DNA of 64,000 nucleotides from Burhinus oedicnemus (taxonomy: Eukaryota > Chordata > Aves > Charadriiformes > Burhinidae): positions 216,933-280,932 of the forward strand of contig VFFE01007638.1 of assembly GCA_008921705.1 (NCBI GenBank). The letters run 5' to 3'. Below the pieces are notes generated by a model that worked only from the letters and a program-made list of their open reading frames with translations, searched no databases and was not told the origin of the DNA. A program made the position numbers and the translations under genes. Every line of letters begins with the position of its first letter. The first letter of the stretch is position 1. Positions 47,801-60,385 of this stretch are shown here, in pieces.

Positions 47801-50800
47801 TTAGTTAAAAGAGTTTTTCAGCCAGCAAATACCAGTTATTTTCTGCCAATTTATGAAAGGCATGTATAGGTACTTATGACAAATTAGCAAAATGAAAACA
47901 ACACTTTCTGCTTGCATGTATTGTTTTTGCTTAGGTGCAGGCAACTTGAACCACATATGCAGTGAGATGCTTGTTGAGTGTTTTCTGCAGGAACTCCAGC
48001 ACAAATTCACCTGAAGATCCGCTGAGTCTTTCAAAACCATTTTTAGCACTTGTGTACCTCAAAACCCTGTAATCACTGAACAGGACAGAATTCAGATAGG
48101 TTTTTTCCATAATCTTTCTCAGTCGACAAGTGCAAAACCTGAACATACGTGGGAATTTTAAACATTCAGGGGTTGTTCACTCTAGAACACTTTTTATCTT
48201 AGTGAATAGTACAGAAATAAGGAAACCAAACATTTCACAAGATTACAACAATGATACTGAAGGGTGATACTACAAGATGAGAAAACTAAGAGCCTCACAG
48301 AAATTATCAACATTGCAAAAAACCAATAATCTCAAATGTTGCTTTATGAAACGGAAAACCAGGGTGCATATTTCATAAAAAAAAAGCAAACAAGGAAAAA
48401 ATGCAACCCAGCAACTTTGTAAAGACTAATTTGCAGTGTTAAGAATACCATGCTGTCCTCAGAAGAGAAATGTGTTAAGAAGCATCCAAAAGTGTTGATG
48501 AGAAAATTCAGCCTTTGAGCCTTTACGGATGTTAAACCAGTGCAAATAGAAATAAAAGCTTAACTCTGAGGATGTACAACATCTGATTCCACAGTGTTCC
48601 TCTTTTCCTATAAAAAACACTTTGATTTGAATAAGGGTGCTATTCTCCAATCATCTTTTACCTGCTCCTAAGTTCTTCGAAAAAACAGGTAAAACAGCAG
48701 TAAAATCCCAGTAAAGTTGGGTACTGACACTTCCCTCAGTTTAACAACTTTAAGTAAGTACAGTAGCCCACTGTAAGTAAGAAGGTAAAGGCACTCCAGC
48801 CAAAGGTCTCCTAGGGACATGCTTAAGACCTTTGACCTTTTTGTCCAAGATTAGATTTATTCAAGTATGTATTGGGTTTGTGTGGCAAGACAAACACAAA
48901 TTAATCCTCAGAAGATATTTTGGACAGACTAGTTAGTACCCTACAATTATGTAGATATCTAATCTGCCATCCCCTGTACCTTGTACAGTTGTCCGCTCTT
49001 ACAAACAGTAAGACCATACTACTCAGACTTGATTTTTGCTCACTGACTTTACATACAAATAAGCTATAAAATAAAGAATAGAGAAATGAATACTCTTAGC
49101 TCACAGTAATGCTGTGGGGAGCTAAAGAGAAAATGCTAGGAAAAAAGGGATCTCATATACAGGTTTAGCCACCTGTATCTTCTCAGGAGATGGGAAAGTA
49201 ATTAGTAAAACTGTCACTCCTGAGCTGCAAAGGTTTGAAAACAGCAGTAGCAAAGATCAGTAGTTAAAACCATACCCTGAATAAGTTTCAAAAGGAAAAA
49301 AAAAAAAAAAAGGTACTTTGAAGTAGAGGTGAGAGAATTCATGTGACTTGAAACAGAAGCTTAGATTTAAGAATGGTTTCCGTTCTGGAAATCTGTCATA
49401 GAGGTGCAGAAAACAGCAGAATTGCATCACTGTATAAAGTAGAGTACTTCAGAGAGTGCTTAGGTATTTTACATACTCAATTGGAATATATTTCTCTTAC
49501 CTTCTACTGAAGCCCTCAAATAAAGAACTCTTTAATCAGAAAATGTCATATTTCATTGTTACTGGAAGAGCAAATCCTTCTGTATTTAACTTTTTTTCAC
49601 TTTTCACTTATGCAGGATTGATCATGCAAACTTATCCAAAACTAGTTCAATGTAATTTAGTGTATATTACTGGGTACAAACCAAAAGTACGTAGTCAAGA
49701 AACCAAGTATGTCCAGTTCTTCAGTGAAAAAACTACTGTTTTTCTATTTATAACTTGCAAAACCATATAAGAAATATTCCATATGTAAGACTGAAAAAAC
49801 TCTTCATGCAATTTGTTCTCTAAAAGTTGCTCATTGAATGCTAAGAAATCAATAACCTGTAGAATTGCACTTACAAAGATGCACTGTCACAAGTCACGGT
49901 TCTCATTAGTGATCACTTGCAAAAATGCAAGAAAAAAAGTTTTATAAAGACTTTAATCCATTTTCTTACATCAACAGCAGGCCTGCAGTTCTGTTTGTGA
50001 TCAAAAGGTATGCTTTTCACGCTGCTGCCAGCAATTATATCTGCAACTAAAGGCTCTACCCAGAGTTTTAGAAGGTTGTTATAAAATTCTTTTATAAAAA
50101 TCAAAATTAGGTAGAAGTGCCAGATAAAAAAATAGTCTGAATATCAAATAGGAATTTTTAGTCACATCAGTTCAGCTCAGAGATGCATTATTGCTGTCTC
50201 AGAGATTCATTTTCTATGTAAAAAAAAAATAAATTGAATTTTAAAAGGAGTCCAATGCAGATTATAAACATGATGTTATTGTTCTATAGACAAATATGCA
50301 TAATGTATAATTTACAATGGTGTATCCTCCTAAAGGTAATTTGGGGATTAAACGACTTGTAATGTAACTTATTCTTTGGACATCATAAGGCAAAATTCAG
50401 CCAATAGGACATCTGTGTGCCTAACAAAAATATGCACGATTCCATTGTTGTTCTGTGTATCTCAAGAATGTTATCAGTCTCAATAAACATAGTATTAGCT
50501 ACCAGTTTATCGCAAGACCTCAGACAAATTGAACAGCCCTTCAGAAACAGAAGGACGATAAGAAGGGACCACTGTGCTATATTAAACTGCTTCTATAGAG
50601 AAGAAATATTTTTCTTGTTTATTAGCTGACAGAAAAAAGTAGAAGTAGGGTGAGAGAAGGAAGGGTTTGTTCAGACCATGATTTTTCCACGTTACTGATA
50701 AAACACAGAAAGCAAGACTTTTGTTTTGGTTCAGTTCAAAATATTCTCAGTTGGAATTCTTCTTATCTATAGCCCTTCACCAGTTAATTATCTAACCTAA

Positions 50801-51015
50801 GCTAGAAGCATAGACCTCTCTAATGTCAGTGGTGAAAAAACAACATGTGTAAGGATTCTGTAGGCTCCTGAAATATTTCGGTTTTAGTTATTCAGTCCTT
50901 TTTAAAATTTATTATTTTTGGGTTTGGTTTTTTTTTTTAAATAAAAGGTTAAAGGAAACTAATTCAATTAATGAACAATTAGTGAAAAATCTCATGTTTT
51001 TCTTCTTTTCAGCTT
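44842..51015. other. KLHL1 intron sequence, AT-rich
   Basis: About 6.2 kb of intron upstream of the first exon in the window. A-rich or T-rich runs lie at about 45037-45049, 49297-49312 and 50219-50230. A 71-codon minus-strand frame at 47931-48146 has no recognisable homology. No transposon or gene is identified. Confidence 0.6.
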
Positions 51016-52133
51016 TCTTGTAGGCACCCTTCAGATACTGGAAAGCTGCTATAAGGTCTCCCCAGAGCCTTCTCTTCTCCAGGCTCAACAACCCCAACTC
51101 TCTCAGCCTGTCCTCATAGGAGAGGTGTTACAGCCCTCTGATCATCTTTGTGGCCCTCCTCTGGACCCGCTCCAACAGGTCCATGTCCTTCTTATGTTGG
51201 GGGCTCCAGAGCTGGATGCAGTATTCCAGGTGGGGTCTCATGAGAGCAGAGTAGAGGGATGGAATCACCTCCCTCGACCTGCTGGCCATGCTTCTTTTGA
51301 TGCAGCCCAGGATGCAGTTGGTCTTCTCCCAAGTCTCTTCTCCCAAGTAACTAGCAATAGGACAAGAGGAAACGGGTTCAAGTTGTGCCAGGGGAGGTTT
51401 AGGCTGGACATTAGGAAAAAAATCTTCACTGAAAGAGTTATCAAATATTGGAACAGGATGCCCAGGGAGGTGGTTGAGTCACCATCCCTAGATGTGCTTA
51501 AAAGTCATGTAGATGTGGTGCTTAGAGACATGGTTTAGTGGCAGACCTGGTAGAGTAGGGTTAATGGTTGGACTAGATGATCTTAAAGGTCTGTTCCAAC
51601 CTAAATGATTCTATGATTCTATGATTCTGGGCTGTGAGTGCACATTGCCAGCTCATGTTGAGCTTCTCATCCACCAACACCCGCAAGTCCCTCTCCTCAG
51701 GGCTGCTCTCAATCCATTCTCCGCCCAGCCTGTATTTCTGTTTGGGATTGCCCCGACTCATGTGCAGGACCCTGCACTTGGCCTTGTTGAACTTCATGAG
51801 GTTGGCACAGGCCCACCTCTCAAGCCTGTCCAGGTCCCTCTGCATGGCATCCCTTCCCTCCAGTGTGTCAACCACTCCACACAGCTTGGTGTCATCGGAA
51901 AACTTGCTAAGGCTGCACTCAGTCCCAACATCCATGTTGCCGACAAAGATGTTAAACAGCATCAGTCCCAATACTGACCCCTGAGGAACACCACTCATCA
52001 CTGCTCACCACTTGGACATCGAGCCATTGACCGACCATCCAGTCAATTCCTTATCCACCGGCTGGTCCATCCATCAAATCCATATCTCTCCAATTTAGAG
52101 ACCAGAATGTCATGCGGGACAGTGTCAAATCAG
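51016..52133 (-). mobile_element. CR1 LINE, minus strand, split by another CR1
   Basis: Read on the minus strand from 52133, it starts inside the reverse transcriptase (FDTVPHDILVSKLERYGFDG) and continues with [34 protein letters not shown] (Ala of FADD replaced by Ser) and [20 protein letters not shown]. It stops at CALTAQ (about 51630) and resumes at [20 protein letters not shown] (about 51330), running to [20 protein letters not shown] at about 51025. The stretch between is a plus-strand CR1. The normal CR1 3' end is missing beyond about 51016, which is unusual. Its sequence differs clearly from the inserted copy. Confidence 0.92.
51331..51628 (+). mobile_element. CR1 3' fragment nested in the antisense CR1
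   Basis: A roughly 300-bp CR1 tail: [40 protein letters not shown], a stop after DMV (about 51536-51538), then the 3' end with ATTCTATGATTCTATGATTCTG. It closely resembles the tail of the large CR1 at 13470-13751 (same AAGTAACTAGC start and CAGACCTGG...GGTTGGACTAGATGA segments). It lies in opposite orientation to the host CR1. At its left junction CTTCTCCCAAGT occurs twice (about 51323-51347), perhaps a local duplication made at insertion. Confidence 0.92.
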
Positions 52134-55100
52134 TCTCATCCTTTCTGAAACTCATTTCAGCATACAGATGATCCTTTTATATACCTTATTTAAAGTTCCT
52201 GCCATTTTCTCAAATCTGGAGCAAACTTTTGAAGGAGATCTGACTTTTTAAAGTTCATCATCCCAGTCACACCAGGCACCTGACAGCTATATTACTAACT
52301 GTACCACTACAAACCACTGTAATGAGTTAACAGCCTTCATACTTCCTTGACAAATTACACATTTTTTCGATATCTTTGACCTATTCTGCCTCTAAACAGT
52401 CTTGCTATGCAACAACAGAGAAAAGATGCCGACTATCTGCTGGACTGCTCTCTCCCACCCACAGCTAATGCATCCACTGCTTTTTCAGCTTTGCATGCCC
52501 ATATAGAGGGAGCAGTTTGTTCCAGCTGTTCTTGGAAAGCCAATGATTAACTTAAATGAACCTACAGTTCTCCTAGCTACACATAGTTGTATTTTAATGA
52601 CTTGGAAATTTACTGGTATATTTTCCAGATTCACATTGCTAGCAGAGCTTTTTGTCATATACAGATCTTGCTGTCTGAATTAATTTTTCTTATCTTGGAG
52701 GATCCAGGAAACAGAGAGCTTAGAAGTATAAAGCCCTGCAAGCAGATGCTAGGTGCACATAAATCTACACAATGAATCAGCCTCCTGAAAGGAGGCAAGT
52801 CATTCTTCTTGAAAACAGAAACCAGGAAAGATGCCACAGGAGACCTCAATTTTTAAATACATATGGCATTGGAGAACAACCAAGAAGCACAACCAACTTT
52901 CCTTAAGTTACTGTCAGCAGTTCTTCCCTATTTCTAGCTCAAGACTCAGGGGAGCTTCGTTCATTAAAGCATGACCCAGCTGCTCTGCTTTCCTTCCCTC
53001 TTTCCTGTTACTATCAGAGAAGTAAGCAAAATTCCTAGTGCAAGGAATCAGCTTGGTCTCAGACCAGGAGTAAGGTTACTACTTCTTCAGATAGGCATTC
53101 TTTCCTCCTCCCCCAACCCCACCAAAATCATTGCCTTCATTCACCACGCATTTTCAGTTAATGAAGATTCTGACTCCAAGTAGGAATAGTAAATAAGCAA
53201 ATCTGTGGCACTGCACAAATTAAATCCCTTATATTTGTGAGACTGCTTGCTTCCCATTATTTAAAATAAAATAAAATAAATGTTGATTTATGGTCTTCCA
53301 GGCCTCTTATGTCAGATAAATACATAAAGCAGGAAAGTGTTCCGCATTTGTCACAGGCATCAAGCATTTGTAATGCATTCACAGTATATTCATACTTTAA
53401 TTACCCAATTGGTAATGCAATAGGGAAACACTCTCTCCATTTTGAAGACAGACTGTCATCACAAAACTTTTTTAATATTTTGGTTAAATATTTTCTAACA
53501 TATATGATTCCACATTTCTATCAACCAAAAGTTGAATGAAAAAGATTATTATGACTCAGAAATTCAAAACTGCAGTTTTAACCTAAGTTTTACTTCCCTG
53601 CAAAAGTTGAAGTCCTCCCATTTCTAAAAGGTAACACCAAAATTATATCCTTTCTGCATTCTTCATGACATACATATAATTTTCTGTAGGTTAATTTTAT
53701 TCTTTTGTTTCATAATAAAAATTTACATGAATTCCTTTAAAATAGATTCTCCACATTCTTTGATCCTATCCATTAATAAATATAGGCAAATTACAAAAGT
53801 TCATGAGGTAGCTGTTCGTCGCAGACAAAGCCACCAGCAAGGTTGGATGAGAAAGAGCTTTGTGTCTGCTGTGGCATTTACAGTGGGAGGTATTAGCTGG
53901 GAAGTCTGAGACAGAGGGTAAAGCCTGTTACAAAGGAGGCTAATGCTACTGGCCTGAGTAGTTAAATGTGACAGGTTGGGGGTGTATTTTCCTGTCTTCT
54001 TGCAGATGTGAAGCGCTCATGACGACTACTCACTCCTCTGGCTGAGAAGCAGCAATAAGCAGATAGGTGCAAGAAGAAACCCAAAAAGCGGATGCCATAC
54101 TGGAAATGAGAGAGAGGCGATTCCTTTTCCTTTCGTAACAGCTCAAGAAATGTATGACATTGTATTGTGTACCACCGTGCAGTATCAGCACCTGCATTAT
54201 GAGCAGTGCTAGCAAAGACACAGACTCTGCACTCTCACGAAGCAGACTTTCACAGTTTCCTTGATGTCCAGTTGTTATGATGGCTTATTCTAGATGATGA
54301 TCTGCACTGAGCCTTTTTCAGTTACTTAAGTAGTCAAACATAATATACCAAAATAGTTCTCCTACATCATTAAAATAATTCCCTTAGCCCTCAATGCCAC
54401 CTTTTACCAGATGGCAAATGCCAAACATGTTGGCACTTTATAACTCAGCTATAAAAAAATTGACTGAGTTTGAGCCTGAAAATAGATATGAATGGATATT
54501 TTTATGCAGAATCTGTCTTAGTACCCTTTGTAGAGGCGAAAAAAATGTGAACAGTTGGAGAGACTATACTTCCAGGTCTACAAAGAGACTCAGGTCATAT
54601 GCCTAGTACCAGATGTGCTCCTCACAAATAAAAATAAGCTTCTGGTGAGGTTAGTTACAATTGAAAGGTTCTTTTTTAGGAACTGATATTTTGGTGGACG
54701 GTAAAAACTTTTGCAGAGAAAAAACAACAGTATTAAAATTAATGTGGATGGGCTTACTTTGGTTCATTTAATAAATGAGAATTTCTGCTGAGCATTTCAG
54801 AATAATTCTTAAAACATAATCTTTATTCACTGCTGCTATTTTTTTATTTTATTTTTCAGATTTACTTAGTCATAGATAAGATTCAGACTTTCACTGTGTG
54901 ACTTTAAGTCGAGTAAGTGAATAGAGAGAATACAAAAGAATACCAAGGTGAAAGGCTAGAAATTAAAATACATTAACTGTCTTTGGTAATACGGCCTTAA
55001 GAATATTTACTGGCCATAAAAACAATATTCACTGACAGTTTTATTATTTCAAATCATAAAAATATAATGATAAATGCAACTGTATTGTATTGACTTGCTT

Positions 55101-58100
55101 TTCTGATTTTTATCATTAAAATAATCAATATTAAATAGTTTACTTCCCTATACTATACGGACACATGATAAAACCGTAAAACAGTAGAATTTTGAACTCA
55201 TTTTAATTCAGGCAGAGCAATTAAAAAGGATGGTTTCAGAAGTATAACACGGAGATGACATCAGCTAGGATTTTAATTTAGAAGTCATGTACATAAAATA
55301 ACTTGTGTTTTTATCACCGCCCACCATTTATGCACATGCTTCCACACAGAACGAGAATTTTACAAATACAGGCACTGACAACAGTACATTCAGAAACTGC
55401 TGAGGCAAACAAGAGACAGAAGACTTCTCTAATACACTACGGAGGGGAAGCTCCCGTATCTTTCAGGCGGCTCTGCCTGTAAATCCACTAGTTGCTGCTA
55501 TCAGTGGTGTGCAATTCTCCAACAATTGCTATTTCATAAACTTCATAAAACCCATGCCAGTGCCACTAACACAGCAGCCCTCTTCTATGTTAGTCCCATA
55601 ACTACTCTAGGAATAACGGAACTTCAGATTATAAAAGAGCAGTGCTGGATTTACTATTAGGATGGCTAAAAGAGAGGAGGAGGAGGAAAAAAAAACATAA
55701 AAAACAAGAGAAGAAAGAGAAGAGGTGCAGGGCACGCTCCATGTTATGTCATGGGAGAAAGGCTTTTCCACCCCAGCTGATTCCTTTATGGCTGCTTTTG
55801 CTGCCTTCCTTACAACAGTGCTGTATTTTCTGAATGGATGGCTTGCTTTATGCCTAAGAGAGATGCTAGTGTCGTGTGTTAACTATCTTCTCATGACAAA
55901 TGCCCATACCTATACGGATAAACTAAGTAAATTAGCTGACACAGTTACTCATTCAGATTGTGTGCACAAATATATGCAAGGATGCAGACCTCTCTTTTAT
56001 TTAGAGACATTTCCTTCCAGTATTTATTTTATGATATAGGCACTTTATGTAAACAGAAACCATATATGTGAATGATGGTAACTGCATACAAAAAAGGACA
56101 AGCAAGTTTTTTATTGCTATTGCATTTAGCACATATTTAAATAAAGTTCCAGTGTGTTCCTGTATTATGTGCTGATATTCCACAGCACAGGTAGAATGTC
56201 AGAGCTTAAAGCACCCTATGACTGCAATGGAAATCATGTCAAAGACCATGGGAAGCTTTACCTTTAAAAATCCCAGCTTAAAATTCTGGTTCAGTTAAGT
56301 ACTGCACTTGGTGAGGTGGGAGATCACAACACGCATGTATGCAGCCCCACTTCCCCATTCAGTAAGCTGTATGAATGACGCTTCAACCCACGTCCTGTCG
56401 CAAGACAAGCTTTCAGGGAGCTTGCACAGCATTCAGTAGCAAGCAGCATACAATCTTTTCCTGCTAGTTGTTACAGACCTATCGAGTATCACATATTTTT
56501 CGGTGATGCTCACGAATTTCATGGTCCTGACATGCCTGCCTCCATCTGTAAACCAGTACGAAAAATACGTCTGAAGTAAAGGAATAAATCACAGGCCATT
56601 TTGCCACATTGTTTTGAAGCGTCAATACATTTTTTTGCTAATCTCAAAAACAGCAATTAAGATTGACAATTTGGTGAATCCCATCTAAGATGAATTTGAC
56701 AGATTCAGCTTCTACACTACAGAATCACTACAACCCTGGGAACTTAACTGGCAATTAATTAAGGACTACATATTCTATAACAGCTACCACTCATTAACCC
56801 CTGCACATACCCAAGCTATGTTCTTCATAGTATGTTCATACGAAAGAGGTCTAATGAATTTTTCAAACACATGTATGGTAGCACAAAAACCTAGCCATTA
56901 ATATTGCTTTGGTCTACCACAGTATTTGTAAAATTATTATCTGTAGAAGCTGAAATCTGGCAATAAGACTGATATGCTAGACTGCTGAATTAAAAAGGTA
57001 GGTACACACATATTGAAGTTAAATACTACCCTTAATTTGCAAACTTGTAAGTATGGAGTCTCCAGCCAAAGCCACAATATTATGTACAGTTACAGAAAGC
57101 TAAAGAGCCTGTGGCGTAATTAATGCTTATCTTATAGAATAGAAAAAAACATGATTTTTTTCCACATTACTGTTTGTGATTTTAAGATTTTTTACGTATT
57201 TTATCCAAAGTGTGACACAAACTTAAAAGCAAAACCTGGAATTCAGATAATTTTCTGTTAGAGAAAAGTTAATTCTTTGTACCCCTCTACCTTTGTCTTA
57301 ATTGTTCTTGAAAGATGCAGTAGCTGGGACACTTTCACTCTCCTTCTCCTCCACAGACTAGTCTGTAGACCCCAATGTAGGTAAGACCTTCCTCTCCATA
57401 GGCAGAGGAGGAATCAAGTCCAGAGCACGAGTGCTCTGACCACAAAGCTAACTGCAAAAAGCACCGGGAAGCCAGGCCTTTGTAATCGGGCATTTTGCAC
57501 AGGGCGTATGCAAAGGTATTACAACAGACATGGATGTTTAACTTCTTCAAAGAGAATAGGGATGAAACGCTCTTGCCTGTGACTCCCACACAGGTGAAGG
57601 TACTACCAGGAATACATATGAAGAAAAGCAAGATTTAAAGAAAGGCAATTCTTTTCCTCACCTGCCCTACATTGACTAGTTTATGAGGACTCTCACTCAG
57701 TACGATGGCGCTTATGGATCTCCATTTTGTGGTGCTTAGCCTTTTGCATTAAATGTTTAAGGAACATAGCTATATTTTTTTTAATTGTAGGTACCCAATA
57801 TTTACGCATTCCAATACCTAACATTTTAGCAACAAAGTCTCCTTTGGAAGCTGAGCTCCAGGGACGACGAAAGGCATTTCTGTATGTCTGAACTATGTTT
57901 GTATCTACATTCAATTTAATGCAACACTGGTGTACATGAAGAGGGGTCTTCAGTAGTATTTTGTAACAACACTAAGATTCTTGTTTATGCTTCCAATTTT
58001 TTTCTTAGGCTATCCTATCACAGCATTTTTTTTTTTTTTGAGGCTATTCTCATTCTTTTCTTTCTCACCTTTTATTTAGATAGAAGAGAAGCAAAACAAT

Positions 58101-60340
58101 CTGCAGGTCATATATAAAGAGATAAAAACTATCTACACCTTTTGTATATCTTTGATGACTGTGGATGTAAAAGAAATTGCACAAATTCCCTTACTGCTTC
58201 AGGTCATCTTTAAAGAATGCCAGCAATGATTACTTGGCTATATTTTACATTTACTCCATATGGAATATTCATGAACTTGTAAAAAGTTAAAAAAATTCCT
58301 ACTTCTATAACAAAATATGTAATTCCTTAATTTTTCAGGTCTACAGAATTGTAAGCATGCACTTCCAACTAGTTTCAGTGAACCCCACACCACTTCAAAA
58401 TTAAGAATTAATGACCACAATAAGATTTATTCTAACCAGGCTTGTTATAAACCAGGCTAATCTATACTGTCACTGTTTGCATCTCACAAAGTGTCTGCCT
58501 ACTCAAGTCTAAAGTGTACTTGATTTTTTTTTTATTAAATGTGCTTGCTTTTGCTTTCTGAATGTGTGCCTTCAAATGCCAAGCTAATTTCATTCCATAT
58601 GGACTAATTTGCAGAGCCTTCCATTCCCTGATTATCTGAATCAAACTTATTCTATACAGAATAGTGTAGCTGTGAATTATATTATTATTCAAATAGTAGT
58701 TAAGACCTTTGATTTGGCAGATTTTTTTTCCTAGTTATATATTTCTTTAACTTTGGGATAAAAATAAAATTCTAGTTCAGCTGTATTTGAAAAGACAAAA
58801 ATTTAAAGTTCATACCAGTCATTAAAAAATGGATTAATAAGATTATGTCTTCAAGAACCCCTGCAACCTTTATAAAGCTATAAAATAGCATCAATATATG
58901 ATTATCAAATCCAAATTCCAAATAATTTCTCAACCTCTTTAGATTATTCAGGAATCAATTACATAGTTTTATCAAGGGTTACTCATTCAACATAATTAAT
59001 GTGATATCCATCAGAATCAATACCTATGGAAACATACTTAAAAATGACCACTGACTGTAGGATCTTTAAATGCTTCTCTAGTTATACAGCTTATTAAAAG
59101 AAAAAGATATGAAAATATGCAATAATATCTTATACAATTGTTTGTCATGAATGTTCTTCTCATCACAATATCAGATATGAAAATATATTACATTATATTC
59201 TATTATAATAATGTTATAAAAGATAACAGTGTATTTGAATATTTTAACTTATTAGTCTTTCTTGATCAATCTAATATTCATTGGAAAGGTGAAGATTAAT
59301 ATAAAAATAGAGAATAGAAATGTACTTCTAATCAAGCTACTTTAAAAATATCTGTAACACTGCCTACATCTGCACCACCAGATTAGAAAAAAACAAAGAT
59401 TGTAATCAATTTCTTTGCCATTCTTTGGATAAAATGCAGATACAACAGCAAAATTCTGAGTGCAGTAAAAAAAAATGTATAGAGGCAACTTAAATTATCT
59501 TATAAACTAAAAAATAATATAACTTACTTGTATTTAATGGAAAATGACATTTTAAAGCCTATTTAGATGAAAGTAATCTTACTCAGATAACTGAAGTTCT
59601 AGGAATATATTAGCGCTGTTACTTCACATGAATCAGAAAGCAGAGAAAACCTGGCCTACAGCAAAGACCATGTCTTCTATGCCTCAGATCTTCTTGAGGA
59701 AGCTACTCCCAATTTCCTTCTGGGTTTAAACAGCCAAAAATCAGGAAGAATTCAAACAAGTAGGTACTACAGTCTTTTCGATTCATACTTAGGTTTGGGG
59801 GGTTTTTTGTCTACATTAGTTTACATGGAAGTTATGCATACATACTGGCTTCACTTGTGTTTTCTAGTACACCTTCACAATTGTCAAAGTGGTGATGAAA
59901 AAAAGTTGTTCTACATATACAAGATACACAGAACTACATAAAAATTGCTTTTTCAACAAATCTAACATGGTAATCCATAGAACAGCAATACTGAGGCTCA
60001 ACTAGGATTTTTCTTCAATAACTTAAAATCTAGTCAAGCCACAGACATAACTACTGTAAAACTGCACTCATTACAATGTGTGAGCAACACAACCAGTCAT
60101 AATTTCATGCCTGGACTCACCATGTTTCATACAGAGCCCAAATGAGTGTGTTAGCATAGGGTATCACTGACACATCTTTTAATCTGTAAAGTCATTGGGA
60201 CTGTTCACTTCTGGACTTAAATTTGAATAGCTCTAGGGCAATCTGATTTCAGCAAACCTGGAATGGTGGGTTTAGCTCCTCAGGGTTTGTTGGTGTGTCG
60301 CACAATTTTTGCCACCAGAGTACTCCCCCACATCAGAAGT
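52134..60340. other. KLHL1 upstream intron, AT-rich
   Basis: About 8.2 kb, probably still KLHL1 intron. It contains a TAAAA-type microsatellite (about 53262-53280), a purine-rich stretch (about 55670-55722) and T-runs (about 58027-58039). Open frames at 55725-56039 (+), 57335-57631 (-) and 57693-57914 (-) lack recognisable motifs. No RNA gene or transposon is recognised. Confidence 0.55.
53262..53280 (+). repeat. TAAAA pentanucleotide microsatellite
   Basis: Three to four units of TAAAA, AAATA in register. Confidence 0.7.
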
Positions 60341-60341
60341 T

Positions 60342-60365
60342 GGGGGGGGGGGGGGGGGGGGGGGG
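60342..60365 (+). repeat. Poly(G) run ending at an assembly gap
   Basis: At least 24 consecutive G, directly followed by 20 N. The true length is unknown. Such a run can form a G-quadruplex and stops many sequencing reactions. Confidence 0.8.
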
Positions 60366-60385
60366 NNNNNNNNNNNNNNNNNNNN
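60366..60385. other. Assembly gap (20 N)
   Basis: A short round-number gap beginning exactly where the poly(G) run ends. It is probably a placeholder of unknown true size. Confidence 0.99.

Noticed and set aside
47931..48146. A 71-codon minus-strand frame that reads somewhat like protein
   Set aside because: It could not be matched to any family and has no exon signals I trust. A translated database search would decide.
51125..51538. A 137-codon plus-strand frame as a gene
   Set aside because: It is a chimera of the antisense strand of one CR1 and the sense strand of another.
55725..56039. A 104-codon plus-strand frame with hydrophobic stretches
   Set aside because: No motif or homology recognised. 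The hydrophobic parts are what T-rich intron encodes by chance.
57335..57631. A 98-codon minus-strand frame
   Set aside because: No recognisable domain, no splice or neighbour support, and the length is within chance for this much sequence.
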